Below are positions 23,647 through 36,956 of a stretch of 64,000 nucleotides of DNA, one piece after another; within the stretch, counting starts at the first letter, position 1; each line of letters starts with the position of its first letter. Source of the stretch: Mytilus galloprovincialis (lineage: Eukaryota > Mollusca > Bivalvia > Mytilida > Mytilidae); the NCBI RefSeq assembly GCF_965363235.1, contig NC_134841.1, positions 51,419,078 through 51,483,077 of the forward strand, read 5' to 3'. Both the position numbers and the translations under genes were made by a program. A model generated the notes under the pieces. The model saw only the letters and a program-made list of their open reading frames with translations. It did not search any database and had not been told where the DNA came from.

Positions 23647-23714
23647 GCTAGCAATAATTACTGCTTTTCAGTATGGATAGAGTTTTAGAATAATCATTGG
23701 AGCAGACTTTTGAG
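23647..23714 (+). other. candidate exon module 1
   Basis: Sixty-eight nucleotides between 'cttttcag' and 'gag/gtaaga'. It is similar to the next module at 24349-24413, and its start is echoed by the sequence after the acceptor at 24651-24652 (taataattactg). No long open frame, so it may belong to a non-coding transcript. Confidence 0.3.
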
Positions 23715-24138
23715 GTAAGAAAGAACCATTGCATAGATTTATAAACTTGTTAATTACAGATTATTTGAATGCCCTTAAATTTTGTTTAAGTCTGTGACAT
23801 TTGAGACAAAAGCTTAAGACGTGGGTTTCATAGAAGTCTAAGGGTTAAGTGGGATTGACTGATTTTTTATTAGCATGACAGAGGAAAGTCAAGGGTCTGG
23901 GATCAGACAGAAAGCCATCATACTTGGTCAAATTGTTTTCCATCATGTGTAGTTGACCATAATGTACCACCATTTTGATTTGACAATTTTTTTAAAAGTT
24001 ATAGGAAGTCTATCACAATTTTAAATATTATGACCAAAAATTAACTTCTGATCACAACTCCTCTGATCAAGACTCTTTTACAGAAAGCTCCTGCCTCCTG
24101 TACGGATTGTTTTCCCGTCATGTATAGTTATAAAAAAC

Positions 24139-24182
24139 AAGGAGATGTGGTTTAACTGCTAATGAGACAACTATCCACCAAA
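24139..24182 (+). repeat. dispersed repeat R1, fragment
   Basis: 'ggagatgtggtttaactgct' followed by 'aatgagacaactatccacca' marks the 5' end of R1 only. Confidence 0.6.
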
Positions 24183-24348
24183 GTTCAAATGAAGTGGATG
24201 GAAGCAATTATTGTCACATTGATGTGTTCTCTGCATCTTCTTTCACCTTGATATGTTATATATCACCTATTTCTATATAATGTACATAAGTATACCAACA
24301 TTGATTCCTTTTTTACTATTTTGAATGACTAAGCATTTTATTTTTCAG

Positions 24349-24413
24349 GTTAGCATTACAGCTTGTCCTTGCAGATTGATGTTGGAAATGGCTATTAGAG
24401 TTGACTTTTAAAG
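24349..24413 (+). other. candidate exon module 2
   Basis: Sixty-five nucleotides between 'tatttttcag' and 'aaag/gtaaaa'. It shares the start 'gttagcatta/gctagcaata' and the end 'gttgactttta/gcagactttt' with 23647-23714. Serial duplication of an exon and its splice sites is the simplest reading. Confidence 0.3.
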
Positions 24414-24419
24414 GTAAAA

Positions 24420-25981
24420 AACTATTTTATAGATTTAAAAATTTTCTATTTTTAAATCATGCAAGTTCCCACAATTTTTACAATCTTTTTACAATTTAAT
24501 GTTCTCTGGAATGACATTTCAAGTTTTAGGAAGCGAAAAATTATTATTTTGAAAGTTTCAATGCTTTAATTGTTATTCCCAGCTTGCTATTTGTTGCCTA
24601 TTTCAGTTTCTTAAAATATCACAGAAAATTGAAAAGTGTATTTCTTTTTCAGTTAATAATTACTGTGGCTGAAGGATATAATTGTGTGATTAATTCTCCA
24701 TACTCCTTAGAGATGTTGTGAAGGTTGTTAAAATGTTGACAGCTGGGCATGCTCATCAGACATCAGATTTAAAATCCCCATTCTGACGGGACATGACTGC
24801 TGATTTGTATATCCTGCACTTAGTAACCAAACAGATGCCTTACTTTTGCATGGATTTTACTGCCAGTCTGAAGAAGACCAAGAGTTACCATATTTCCCTT
24901 TGTGGTCTTTCTAACTCTACCAAACAGTTTCCAATGTGAACGATTCATATAAATCTTGCATAAACAAGAGCAAGAATGTAGTTGATAAATTCTAAAATAA
25001 TTAATGTAAAGATTCTCCATTTTCAACAAGAGTGGAAGTTTTTAGTTAAGGTTAATGTATTATGTTTTGAATTTTCACCTAACTTTCTTTTTTTCTCCAA
25101 TCCATTAAATGCTATGGACTTTTGAAGTCCATGGTTCAAGTTTCTCAAACATCAATAACCATGTCAAACCTTCTTGGAATTTTGTGAAAAATTAAAAGCA
25201 GAAGCATATTTTTATTCAAAGATAGTATCAAAAGCAAAACTTGGAATTCAATTTTTTGTATCTCACTTATAAATTGACTATAGTTTTTCCTGACAGTCTT
25301 AATTTACAAATTTTAGACATCAATAGTGTCATGGCTTCATAGAATTCTATAAAGCCTTAACATAAGAGAAAATACCAAAAGTAATATTTAAAAATTTTCA
25401 GTATTTTTCTGATAGATGAAATTAGTTTTGTTTTGCATTTATGATTTACATTTAGCCTTTGGTTATCCTCTTTAAGACACCAATAACAGCTTAAAAACCT
25501 CCTTTGAATGTTAACATAATTATCTTTATGATTAAGAAAAATTGTTTCATTTTCATTTCATCCTTCCATATTTTATTTTGGTTTTTACCGCCTACTTTAC
25601 ACAGCAGTAACACAGACAAATCTTTGGGGTTCTGCGTAATCCTTTCAAAAGTTTTTTATTGCTGTTTTTACAAGTTGTGTAGTGTACATGTGTTCATTAT
25701 TTTCTACTTGTATCATATACATGTTTTTTGATTGATGATTAAACGGTAATACTATTGTAATTTGAGCAGTACCAGAGTAAATGAATGTTTTACAAAGCAT
25801 CCATAAAACTTTTCATGCATTGAGTTGTGCCAAGTCCAAAAAAAAAAACCAGAATATTGATGAAACATCCTACTTTCAGGGAATGTCAAATAATAGTTTC
25901 TGTAAAACAATAATTTGTGTACTGAGTGTACTTAATGAAATGTAAAATTTAGTATTGAATTACAGACCACCTTAACTTATA
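24420..25981. other. no gene seen
   Basis: AT-rich sequence apart from the acceptor-like site at 24651-24652. Around 25150-25560 it has the texture of a common bivalve repeat ('atagtatcaaaagcaaaact', 'cacttataaattgacta'), but no boundaries can be set. Confidence 0.4.
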
Positions 25982-26660
25982 GTTGTCCATATTTTGAGTT
26001 AGAGCCGATAGACTTTTCTATAATTTTGATATAGTTTGTCTCATAAGTAGTGCACTACACCTTAAAAAACTGTCAAAACAAGAATATTTTTTTTGTATTT
26101 GTGTTTATTGTCTAAAAGAAATGCACTTTTAAATAATTGTTCTTGGGCCTAAGAGATGAGTTCAGCAAATGTAGATTCAGCAAATTCCCTGATCAGTAAA
26201 TGTAGATTCTTCAAATTTCGTGATAAGCAGCTATGTACATAAAAGTTGAATTAGTTGAATTCAATCTTAAAGAGTTCACTTAGTCTGTAAAAAAAAATCA
26301 TATTTCAAAGATAAGTGTACCCGTTTCCTTTCATATGAAACTTTTTCTTCTTCTGTAGGACAGTTAGTGGTTCAAATATATGCAAGTTGGGAATAAAATT
26401 ACATGCAAGTTTTCAGAATTTCCACGGAAAAATGAAAATAAATTTGCATCAAAGTTGCACTGTCTGCAAAAAAAGTTCAATGCAAGAGTCTCACATAAAC
26501 TTTTTTAATCATGTCAATTAAGCATGGAAATAACCAAAAAGAAACAAATTTCTCTTTCCTATAGCTTCTATATGCACTTTCATATGTAAATATGTGTTAC
26601 GGCCGAAATTGACCTCAACTTACAATTTTTTAGAAGCACCCCTCTAAATTTTATTTAATG
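25982..26660 (+). repeat. diverged copy of the TCCGAGAC element family
   Basis: 'ccatattttgagttagagcc', 'aaagaaatgcact' and 'aataattgttcttgggcc' (to 26150) match the 3' part of the 451-bp element. The next ~500 bp parallel the longer copy at 6644-7400. Both outer ends are eroded. Confidence 0.55.
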
Positions 26661-27769
26661 CATAAAATAACAAGCCCCCTATTAATATACGGTGAAGGAA
26701 TGGGATAAAGTCAACTTGGTTATCAGAATTTGTGATTATCAACCCTTATCAAAAAGAACTTTTGCCAGTGTAGAAATTTTACTGGAAATATTTCTTTGTA
26801 AAGGAGGGCTTTCAATACAATTCAAAGTATTATAAGTAAGCTGAAATCTGAAAGTAGGCAGCTATTTGACATGCGGACATAATAACTTGCCGCCTTAACG
26901 TCAGGGGGTAAATAGAGCAAAATCTTGCATTCTCCCAATCTCCTGGCATCCATCTTTCAAATTACATTATTTTTTATATGAAATTAAGGAAGTTCGCTTG
27001 CTTTGGGATATTTGTCAGATTTTCAGAATTCTCTAGTTTTATTCATTTGAATGTCTTAAAAAAAATTGCCCATTGACCCCTAATTTTTCTTTTTATAAAT
27101 CTTTTACATGTATACCGGTAATGATGAGCCATCTGTAAGTCTCATGAACTTAAACTTGGCAATGATAAAGCTATAAGTCAAGAGAGAATATTTTTCCCGC
27201 AAAAATTTCAATGATTTATCTCGGAAACAAGCACATTGACCTTTAAATTATTTTTGCTCTTTTGATTCCTTTATAAATCGCCTATCAATATAAACTAGTG
27301 TTTTGAAAGTTCATTATTTTGAAACTGAGAAGCAAACTGCTTTCCCTTAAAAAAAAAATGCCCCATGTCCTCTGCAAATGGGATAACTGTAAAGAAAGTC
27401 CTTATAAAATGACGAACAATTGTTTCTTTGATCCAAAAAATTGAATATAAGAGGAATGCAACTAATGCAAAGGTTGTCTAATTTAATAAGAAAGACAACT
27501 TTTGGTTCGTACCGCACTGTCATCATGATTAAAACTACAGAAGAGTACAAAATTCCCAAGTGATATTGTGTTCTTCGCAATTTGTCACCATAAGAAGAAA
27601 TTACAAATAGAGAGTGAAAGAAGGTATGACGGTAAACTGGATTAAGAATGTTAAATAAAATATGTTTTTGCAAATTTGGACGACAATTAACTGCAATTAT
27701 GTACCGTTTCAACAATAGAAGTAGTATAGACTTGCAAATCCATACCATTACATCACAGGAAGTAGTATG

Positions 27770-27978
27770 GTTGTCTGAGCGAAGCCAATTGGAAGCACGT
27801 ACCTCTTAGTGAAGCTAATTGGGAGCACACCCTCTGTCTTGTTGCGAAGCTGATTGGAAGCAGTACATATATACCTCTGTCTGCAAAAGCTAGTTAGAAG
27901 CAGTACCCCTGGCAGAGAGGTCCCAATTAGAAGTATGTAACTCTGAGGGAAGCCAATTGGAAGCATGTACCTCTGCAA
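27770..27978. repeat. degenerate ~35-45-bp tandem motif
   Basis: 'gaagc.aattgg.agca.gtac.tct' recurs about six times with variable spacing. The minus-strand frame across it is a repeat translation, not a gene. Confidence 0.55.
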
Positions 27979-28239
27979 AATTTGATTAAAAATTATTCAA
28001 CAAATTTTATTTAACATTCTTTTTAAAGTTTACTTTCATACCAGCTCTCATTTTCTATTTATAATTACTCCCCTTGTTGACATTTTGACATGCAAATTAT
28101 CACTCCACCATTTAGAAGATCATTCTAATAAATTACTACAACACACGCTCAAGTATTGTTATAAGGGTAAACTATTTTATTAATTTTGGTTTATGCACCT
28201 TTAAACGATAACTTATTACTTACTTAAACTTTTTGACAG

Positions 28240-28314
28240 CTAAGGTTCCTCAAGATCTATAGGGAGGCTGATATAAGTTTGCTATCAACGGCATATGATA
28301 CAGTAACAGGGGAG
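28240..28314 (+). CDS. candidate 75-nt phase-0 coding exon
   Basis: Between 'tttttgacag' and 'ggag/gtaatg' lie 75 nt that are fully open in frame 1 (25 codons, including KIYREADISLLSTAYDTV). Composition is protein-like, the length is a multiple of three, and the splice signals are fair. No neighbouring exon was found, so gene identity and reality are open. Confidence 0.3.
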
Positions 28315-30866
28315 GTAATGATGTCGCTAATGTCAAATGTTACTTTTAGCCATGTCAAATAGTTGCATATCAGGAAAAGACCCATTTTTTTACTGATTTA
28401 ACATGAAAATGAATTCATGGACCCCTCTTTTTAAAAATTACATGAGGCTTGAATATGTTTAAAGATTATTTGTGCTAATTTGAAGAAATCACCAATGGAA
28501 TTTTTCTAAATAAGATAAATATACAGCCAATAATGATGTTTTTTTTTTTTTTTACTAAAATCATGCATAAAGATCATTTGTGCCAATTTGAAGAAATCAC
28601 CAGTGATATATTTTAAATTAGATAAATATGCATTCAAAAATGATGTTTTTTTTACTGAAGTTGTGAAAATATAATAAAAATGAATTATTTCAAAAGAATA
28701 TTGTTACACAAATTTAACTTTTTAATTTCTAAACTCCCCTTGTATTTGTCTTTTATGACAAAAAAGAAAGTACGTCTTTCCATTATTTGGAAATATCTAA
28801 GAAACCGAAATGTCTAGTATGAAATGTCTGAAATTTGACCACTCATCTATACAAGTAGCAAATGAAGGTACATGTATTATTACATATTTGAATTGACTAC
28901 GTGAATAAATAGCTTGTGAGCAAACTTTTGTGTTTTTTATTTTCAATAAATTTTATTTAAATGTAAAATACAATAAATTATTTTTTTTAGATTAAATTGT
29001 CTATGGGGTAGAATCATCGGTTCTTAAGTTAATGATTTTATAAGAACAGACTTTGCAATCATATAAGTTTGTTAAATAATATTTGTGGTCTTGAAAAATC
29101 ATGATATCCTTGGAATAGAATAATTACTCATGGCACCAAATAGATTTGACTAGAAATTATTTTGTTATGTAGTAGTTTAAGTGAAAATAGAAACCCTTAA
29201 TATTTCTTTTAACAGTTTTGAATTATAAACCTCATATATACTTTAAAAACACTTTTTTTTAGTTTAAATTCAAATTGCAGATTTGACATGATAAATTCAT
29301 TATTTTTATGTACGTTCCCTAGTAAGCTTAAGATTAGAAAATCTTGAAAAAGAAAAAGAAAAAAAATGTACCAGCAGTGAAAGGATTTATAATTTTAAGA
29401 ATGAATTCAAAGTTTTCCAATGTATATAGCTGCATACTAGGATTGGTATTTGTTTACTTGACAAAAACAGGATTTTTATTTCGGGTCATGTATAAAAAAA
29501 TGGATTTCCAGAAAGTTGGCTTTTGAGGCTTGAACTTCTTTTCTTTACACTATTGAACCCCAACCAAAAAGATGCACTAGTTTTCTCTGCCAAGTGGTGT
29601 ATTTACAAACAATTCAAAAAGTTTTGCTTGTTCAGTTATTTTTTGGATATAAAATACTCTTTTACCTTGATAGAAACAAATCCTCACAATTTCAATATCT
29701 CACAACAGCCATCATAAGGACTCCCTGGTGAGAATGTGGGAGCCCTACAGTTTTCACTTTGTTCGTCTGTCTACAATTTTTGTAAATGCAAAATCTCCCC
29801 CCAGAAAGATAGGTAAATTAAAGCAATCTTTACCATTCACTGTGCTTCCAAGCACTTTGGTTACCATTCTAGGGTTATGCCCCTTTCCATATGGAAAAAA
29901 TCCTGAATGTTTGTTTCTGTTCTCTTAGTTTAAGTTTGTCTCAACTAAATTTAATGAAATGTGTATATATAATGCTTATTACCACTAAACGCAGTTTAAG
30001 TTCAAATTTTGGCAGCTTCACTTTTACAGTTCTTGAGTTATGTCCCTTTATAACGTTATATGCTAGCGGGGGCATCATCTGTGTCCTTCTGGAGGTATTG
30101 ACCCCATTTATTTTTAATATAGTGGAAGCAGATTAGTTATTTGGGTATTTTGTAGCATAATTAATTATAACTAAATTTTGCTTGTGTTTCATAGACCTAT
30201 TGTTGGAAATATTTTGAAAACATTCCCTTTCTACACAGTGTTAAGTTTCTTTTTATAATACTCTAACTGATATATTTGCACATGATCGTGTATTTTGTTT
30301 TGAATAGTTCTCCTTTTTTATACTGTCCAAATTATACCTCTTGAGACAGTTCTTCCAAGCAAATAGTTTCAAAAAAGGTTTCCAACATTTTTACACTACA
30401 TTGATTTTATCTCATTTTAAACACAGTTTACAAGTATTTCATTAATTATCATTATAAGTATTTTCTTTATGTGTATATTTTTATGCTTAAGAGTTGTACT
30501 CATGTATATTGTATGTATAATAATTCCCTAGGCATAAAAGTATAACAGGAATTGCGCATTTGTAATATATGTACATGTAGGCATAGGAATTCAAGCACCA
30601 AAATGATTGGTTTGTAAAGTGACATCTTTATGTATTTTATGTTCTGGTTTGAACTTTGAACATTGAATTTTAAGGGATGTTCAAAGATTTGCATAATTTT
30701 GTATTACTAAGTGGAATGGCTATTATATATACAAACATAATCGTATTTCGACTTTTGTACCAAATATTTTATAGCTGTAGTTCTTATGACAAGATTTCTT
30801 TTTTACTTTCATATTTACAAACAAAATTATGTTTTCTTTTTCTCATTTACCTAGTGAGGTCACAGA
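28315..30866. other. no gene seen
   Basis: AT-rich. A diverged repeat with T-rich tracts and 'gaagaaatcaccaatgg/agtga' twice occurs at 28470-28640. 29730-30130 resembles a common bivalve repeat (around 'ggttatgcccctttcc'). Small frames here have no support. Confidence 0.4.
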
Positions 30867-30871
30867 ACATA

Positions 30872-31669
30872 TTGTAGTAAAGGGAGAAATTATTGTATAT
30901 ACGGTACTAGCATAGTATTTTTATGAGTTCACATCAGTAGGTATAAGACATGTGACTAATATTATAGCAGGAAATTTTTTCCCGGAGATTATCACTTTCT
31001 AGCCCGCTGCAGACAGGGCATTATTCATGTTCCATTCATATTATACATTGATACATGCATTTATATATTTTTTTCAAAACAATACACGTCCAAGTATGTC
31101 TCGTGAGACGACTTGTCGCATTGGGTCGGAGCATATATGACTGTTTCCGGACCCTTGGGTTGGACCCAGGTTTCCAGTTTCCCATTATTGGGTTTGTTTG
31201 GTTGTTCCTGGCCGGCGAGGTCGTTTATGATCGAGTTATTCATTTGTTTAGTTATTCAGTTTACATTCATGTCAACCATATTATATCTCTTGTTTGTTCT
31301 AGCTAAGTTGAAACTTATAGTATTTTTTCAAGTACATTTCAAGGTTTTTGTTATTAGGAGTAGTTGTTGTGATTGCTTTTTTCATATGTTTATATATATT
31401 TATGTATGTAATTATTTAATAAATTCTGTTGTTCACTATGCTTGCTGGGCTATCAGCAACACTTTATCATTGTATTCATTGATACCTTATAATAGATATG
31501 AGTGTATAGGGTATACGTATAGTTATTCAAATGCAAAAGGTTGACATGAGATTATTTCTCTAGTACTGGTACAAGTTATTGAACTCATATTGTATAATAT
31601 ATGTTTATATTGATAATTTGTCTTATTAAATGGCAGCTCACAATATGCTGTACTCGAGCTAGTCAACAA
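30872..31669 (+). mobile_element. candidate solo LTR (798 bp)
   Basis: The interval starts TTGTAG and ends CAACAA (TG...CA one base in). It is flanked by ACATA on both sides (30867-30871, 31670-31674), which fits a 5-bp target duplication. A GC-richer core (31090-31215) and a polyadenylation-like 'attaaa' at 31625 lie where U3/R/U5 parts would be. No primer-binding site or polypurine tract adjoins, so a solo LTR would be the reading. The 143-codon frame inside (31113-31544) is not protein-like. Boundaries are inferred from one short duplication. Confidence 0.35.
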
Positions 31670-31785
31670 ACATAAGTTTGTGTTGTGTTTTTCTTTAAGG
31701 AGTTAAAGGTTAAATGTATTTTGTGGAAAGAAGACTAATTTAAGATCCTATGTCCTTCAAGCTGTCTGAGTTATTGATAAAAATC

Positions 31786-31945
31786 AGATGTGGTATGATT
31801 GCCATTTAGGGTCAACTCTCCACAAGAGACCAAATGACACTAAAATAAACAACCATAGGTCACGGTACTGCCTTCAACAATAAGCAAAACCCATACTGAA
31901 TAGTCAGCTTCAAAGGCCATGAAATGACAAATTTAAAATAATTCA
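31786..31945 (+). repeat. dispersed repeat R1, partial copy
   Basis: 'gatgtggtatgattgccatt' through 'gccttcaacaataagcaaaa' to 'ggccatgaaatgacaa'. Confidence 0.8.
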
Positions 31946-32721
31946 AACATTTGTTTTGTTAAGCCTATATATTTGAGGGAAAGAAGTTAAGGTAATATTA
32001 TATATATTTTATATATAAGTATGTCTGAACCAGTGACCACTCTACAATAGATTTTATCCATCAGATCATCATCAGTGATGGGGATACAAGGCTGACAATT
32101 ATTCTGTATATAGTATAATTCCTCTAAACATCTGATGAGCTGTTTGGCGATTGCAAATGGCAGTCAGCAGGGTTTAAGAACGTGTTGTTCAACCTGCTTT
32201 AGTCAAATGCGTTTTGTTAAAATATTCTTTTTCACTTTTTTGGTCTTTTGGAAAATGCTGTTTGTGCTGTATTTAGACCCTTCTACCAAGAAATTTGTTT
32301 TGCATGCACACATATAAAAAAAAATGCGGTTTTTATCAAATGCAATCATGTTTGAACGTTGTTTTCAATTTAGACTTATTTATATTTTTTTCGTGTGAAT
32401 AGACTCGTATATAAAATTGATTTGACATAACCTTTGTTAATACCCCTGCTATAAAGAGTGGTATACCTATAGTGATGCACATGTCCATTCATCCCCTATG
32501 AACTTCTGTTAGAACTATAATTTCCACTCCAGGTTTCAAGTACAGCTTTAACAAATCTTTTGGAAATATCAAGGCAATGTCATGGACCATAAAATTTAGG
32601 ATAAGTTTGATTTTGATAGTTTTGACATTAAAGTTGAACAAGAGATGCCCTAGTTACTGCTAAAATATGGGTTTCCATAATAATACTGCTTGACCAAATC
32701 AATTGAAATGATGTTAGTATA

Positions 32722-33063
32722 AAAAAGATGTGGTATGATTGCCAATGAGACAACTAAATGTCACTGCACGGCCTTCAATAATGAGGAAAGCCCATACCAA
32801 ACAGAAAGCTATAAAAGCCCCCGAAATGACAAACAAGTCAAACGAGAAAACTTGTGGCCGACTTTATTTACAAGAAAATGAATGGAAAACAAATATGTAA
32901 CACATCAACAAACAACAACCACTGAATACCAGGCTCCTGACTTGGGACAGGTACATACAAACTGAATGTGGCGGCGTAAATAAACATATTAGCGGGATCA
33001 CAACCCTCCCTAACCTTGGACAGTGGTGTAACAGTACAACACAAGAACGAACTATAAAAAATA
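32722..33063 (+). repeat. dispersed repeat R1, longest copy
   Basis: It extends past the usual end ('caggctcctgacttgggaca') into 'gcgggatcacaaccctccct' and 'gacagtggtgtaacagtaca'. This shows the full ~340-bp consensus, and the inverted copy at 54955-55328 confirms it. Confidence 0.85.
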
Positions 33064-33316
33064 GTTGGAAAAGGCTTATATAACTCATCAGATTGATACA
33101 AATAGAAATACATCTAACAAAAACACAAGAGTAAATTTGATGTTTTTCACATTTATCATTTACTAGTTATGCCCATACTAAGTATTGATCTTATCAAAAG
33201 TTGCTGCGGACTATACAAGCGAACTAGACTTTTTCCTCGATGTTTGGGGATAAAGAGGGGGTGCGGACTATACACAAATGCGGATAATACACGGCCGTAT
33301 CTCGTCTGAATTGTTT

Positions 33317-33478
33317 TAGATTGTCATATCTGGGCCTTTTATAGCTGACTATGCATTATGGGCTTTGCTCATTGTTGAAGGCTGTACGGTGACCTATAGT
33401 TGTTAATGTCTTTGTCATTTTGGTATCTTGTGGACAGTTGTCTCATTGGCAATCATACCACATCTTCTTTTTTATATA
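33317..33478 (-). repeat. dispersed repeat R1, inverted partial copy
   Basis: Reverse complement of the R1 5' half ('gggctttgctcattgttgaa', 'gcaatcataccacatcttct'). It lies 254 bp from a plus-oriented copy, making a potential stem between the two. Confidence 0.85.
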
Positions 33479-33562
33479 TAAATAATAGGGAAGATGTGTT
33501 TTAGAGGTCAGTTTGTATATGTTGTTTCACAAGCTAATTGGAAAGTGTAGATTGTGTCATAA

Positions 33563-33712
33563 AATTGAGAATGGAAATGGGGAATGTGTCAAAGAGACCA
33601 CAACCCGACCATAGAAAAAACAACAGCAGAAGGTCACCAACAGGTCTTCAATGTAGCAAGAAATCCCACACCCGTAGGTGTCCTTCAGCTGGCCCCTAAA
33701 CATATATATACT
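33563..33712 (-). repeat. dispersed repeat R2, partial copy
   Basis: Same orientation as 1283-1510; 'aatggaaatggggaatgtgt' and 'aacaggtcttcaatgtag' identify it. Confidence 0.8.
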
Positions 33713-34004
33713 AGTTTTTTTTCTGCTGAAAATTAGCTTTTCTTGTCACTTGGCTTCCGTAGTAAACTTTTTAAAAAATCTTGTGAAACTACGAGAACAA
33801 AGGAGGTTAAAATTGGACTTGAGAATTGTATGTTTTGTTTTAATCAGGCCAAAATACTACAAATTATACATAGGAGTAGTTGGGATAAAACTATTAATAC
33901 AAAATAACTTCTTTTTTGGCACATCACAATAAAAGTGACAAAGGAATGACCCCTTAAATATGCATTATTTGAGCTGTAATGCCAGTTTTGGTCAAATTTT
34001 CAAT

Positions 34005-34390
34005 AATTTGGTCTTCCACCTTTTCGTGGACAGACCTTTGCTTTTGTTCTGATTATTAATTTTTGTCTTGCACAGTATTATTGTTTCACAAGATGTCACT
34101 TAGATTTTTGGTATATGATATCGAACAGTTTATACGCTTTTAAACCTGACCCTGTTTAACCAAACTCCTTTTCTTAGGAGAATTATCTCCACGAAAACTG
34201 TTTTTCTTTTGTTCACTACTCCGTCACAACCAAAAAAGATTACAACAATTTTTTTTTACCAAATTGCTAGTTACAACTTCAGGATTTAAAAGTGCTATGA
34301 GCAGTGTTTATTAAACTTTGGTGCCTGATTTATATCTATTAAGATAACCTCCCTTTTAATTTTTATAAATTTCTGATATATACAGAGTAG
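34005..34390 (+). repeat. dispersed repeat shared with 11440-11830
   Basis: Second copy of the element with 'ttatctccacgaaaactg'. Non-coding. Confidence 0.6.
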
Positions 34391-35725
34391 CAAAATCTCA
34401 AAATCCATCATTTTCCAACTTCAATTATTTTTAGCAAATATAAATTTTTAACCTAAATCATAGGAACAAATAGAGGTCTTGAATGAGACTGTATCTTGAA
34501 TCCATATAAAACATTAAAACTTGGATCTGAAAAGTGCCGATTTTGCATTTTTTCAAATTTCAAAGTGATTTTTCTCCACCCAAGATCACATTTTTTTGTA
34601 ATGCCTCCAAAATTATCTTCATATATCATTCTTTTACCAAGAAAAAAATTGAGTATGTGTTTTTTGTTGTTTAAAAAAAAAAAATCCAAAATTTTCTGAA
34701 ATTTGGAAAAAACTTGAAATTGTGAAGTGCAGATTAGAAGAAAGTATGCTTTTATCTTCATCAATTTCAAAGTTTTTCTTATTTAATTTTGTAAAGTCAT
34801 ACTAATTAGGAATTGCATTGATACACAACCAATATTATTTAAAATAAATATCAATAACAGTTGCTATGGAAAAGCATTACAAAGAACTTCCAAGTTGGCT
34901 TCAGACCACAATTAATTCCCTTTGTTTATGATCTAGAAATATAGTTCCCAATTATTGGGGTATTTATTCTTTTGTCCTTGAGAAAATGACATCTTAAGTA
35001 ATAATTGATAGACGGATGCCTAGTGATGCTTAGTGATGACTTGAGACCTACATGACATGTAAGCACATATAGGGGACAACGAAGGCCAAGTGACGCCCCT
35101 AACACATTCTATGTGATCCTGGATACTACTGTGCCTCATGATAACCTTCAGACCTCTAACTGTGTTGCCCTTTAACCCTGGAACAGCTGGTTGCAAATCA
35201 TACTCATCATAAACATGTACATGTATATATTATACAACATGGGACCAAAATCTACAGTCTCTCGGCTAGTCTTTAAGATGAATAACCACATTTACTGACC
35301 ATATAAAAACCAGAACCAGACAAATGACTAAACCTAACGCAAGTACTTCAACAAATTGATAAGGCTGTTGATAACAAAGGCTTGATAAAGTTTCACTTTT
35401 ATTATAATATAAGTTTGGGTATTTCTTTCAAGTGTTCTGTCTACTGTTTGTTTTACTATTTAAGAGGTCATATCAGTGAAATAAGTAAAACATATTGAAA
35501 AAAAAAAATTATTGTTGAAAATGAAAATAGCGATCTGGTCAAAATGAAAGTAAGGTAAAATTCATAGCGGGAAATCAAATGGCAAATGGCAAAATCAAAA
35601 CCTCAAACACATCAAAAGAATGACTTACAAGAAAATAAAAAAACATGGTCAAAATTATTTCCTTTCTCTCATTTTTTCATGTAAAATATGTGAACAAATG
35701 AATGAAAAAAACTAGTTTTGTTTGC
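34391..35725. other. no gene supported
   Basis: A GC-richer block at 35030-35220 has a ~60-codon minus-strand open stretch without splice context. The rest is AT-rich. I cannot assign it. Confidence 0.35.
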
Positions 35726-35729
35726 TTAA

Positions 35730-36128
35730 GGATGTACTTAGGTGAGGTTTTGGAATGTGTGTCAAATGTTCGGACTCCTTGGTGTTTTTCCATACAATAT
35801 AATGTAAACTATTTTGCCCCATAACAGCCATTTATTTTTTCATATAAGACTTAATAGCTCATTAAGGGTCATTTACCAAAATTTTAGAAGATTCTTAATT
35901 TTATTTCTTTTGTTTTGAGATCTAATAATACCAATGCAAATATAAGGTAAAAGTCCGGGTCAGCCTTTTCCCGCCATATTTTAAATCTCAAATATCTCGA
36001 AAAGGAGGTCCATGACCTATCAATATTTTTAGCTTATTTTTATCCTTAATTGATGCTCTACCAGCTTATAGTATCAATTTTAACTTCTTAATTTATTATT
36101 TTTCATCTAACCTCACCTAAGTACATCC
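35730..36128. mobile_element. 399-bp TTAA-flanked TIR element
   Basis: Perfect 20-bp inverted ends (GGATGTACTTAGGTGAGGTT) are flanked on both sides by TTAA (35726-35729, 36129-36132). TTAA target duplication is the signature of piggyBac-type transposition. The interior encodes nothing, so this is a non-autonomous element. Confidence 0.8.
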
Positions 36129-36956
36129 TTAAGATATCTTTTTTTTGTATCTTATATAATACTTTATCGTAGAAATGCCAAGATATCAAAAAAATGTGGA
36201 AAAATAATGTTCAGTATTTACAGATGGGTGTTGAAATAATCCATAATGTAAAATTTTATATTGCCAATTATGCAGAAATGAATATCTTCACATGATATTT
36301 TGGCAATAAAAAGTAACAAGTTTGTAGCAACTAGATCTAAAAAGTCATTCAAGTTATTATTGTTTTAATATTTTGAAATTTTTACATCAAACAACAGTCT
36401 GACAGTTACCGGTATATAAAATATCAATAGATTTTTCCATAAAAAACAAGGTCGTTGTTAGTGTCATAACAAAGTCTCCTTACTTGACATGAATGATTCA
36501 TTTTAAGCGCCTGATCATGATCTCTCTATATTGGGAACTTTATACAGATCTTGTAAGTCACCATATCCTGATTCAAATACATGTATAGTGTTTCATAAGT
36601 AAAGGGTATAAGCTCGGTCGAAAAATCATCTGAATGTATTACTCTGAACCATCTCCTTGCATGACTATAAATCAATCCACAAACAAAATAAATTAATTCG
36701 GGTGTCATGCATAAACTGAATTACTTATCCTTCTAAGAATTTCTTAATAAAAAGTCTGTAACTGTATTAAAATGAATAACAGACTTACTAGATAGCAATA
36801 CTAACACAACATAATATTAAACCACAAAAATTCCAAACAAATTCCAAAGGGAACTTATATATGATTTCAGTTATAATGACCAGTACCTTGTACTATGCTT
36901 AGTTCAGCAGTCATCTTTGTTTGTAAATAGGATAATTTCACATAATTTTTATTTAA

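Noticed and set aside
27347..27978. Adjacent minus-strand ORFs of 133 and 76 codons
   Set aside because: The second is a translation of a degenerate tandem motif. The first is hydrophobic but without a recognisable family, and no splice context was found; kept out for lack of support.
31113..31544. 143-codon plus-strand ORF
   Set aside because: Lies inside the solo-LTR candidate; rich in Ile, Phe, Tyr and Cys from T-rich DNA, with no domain.
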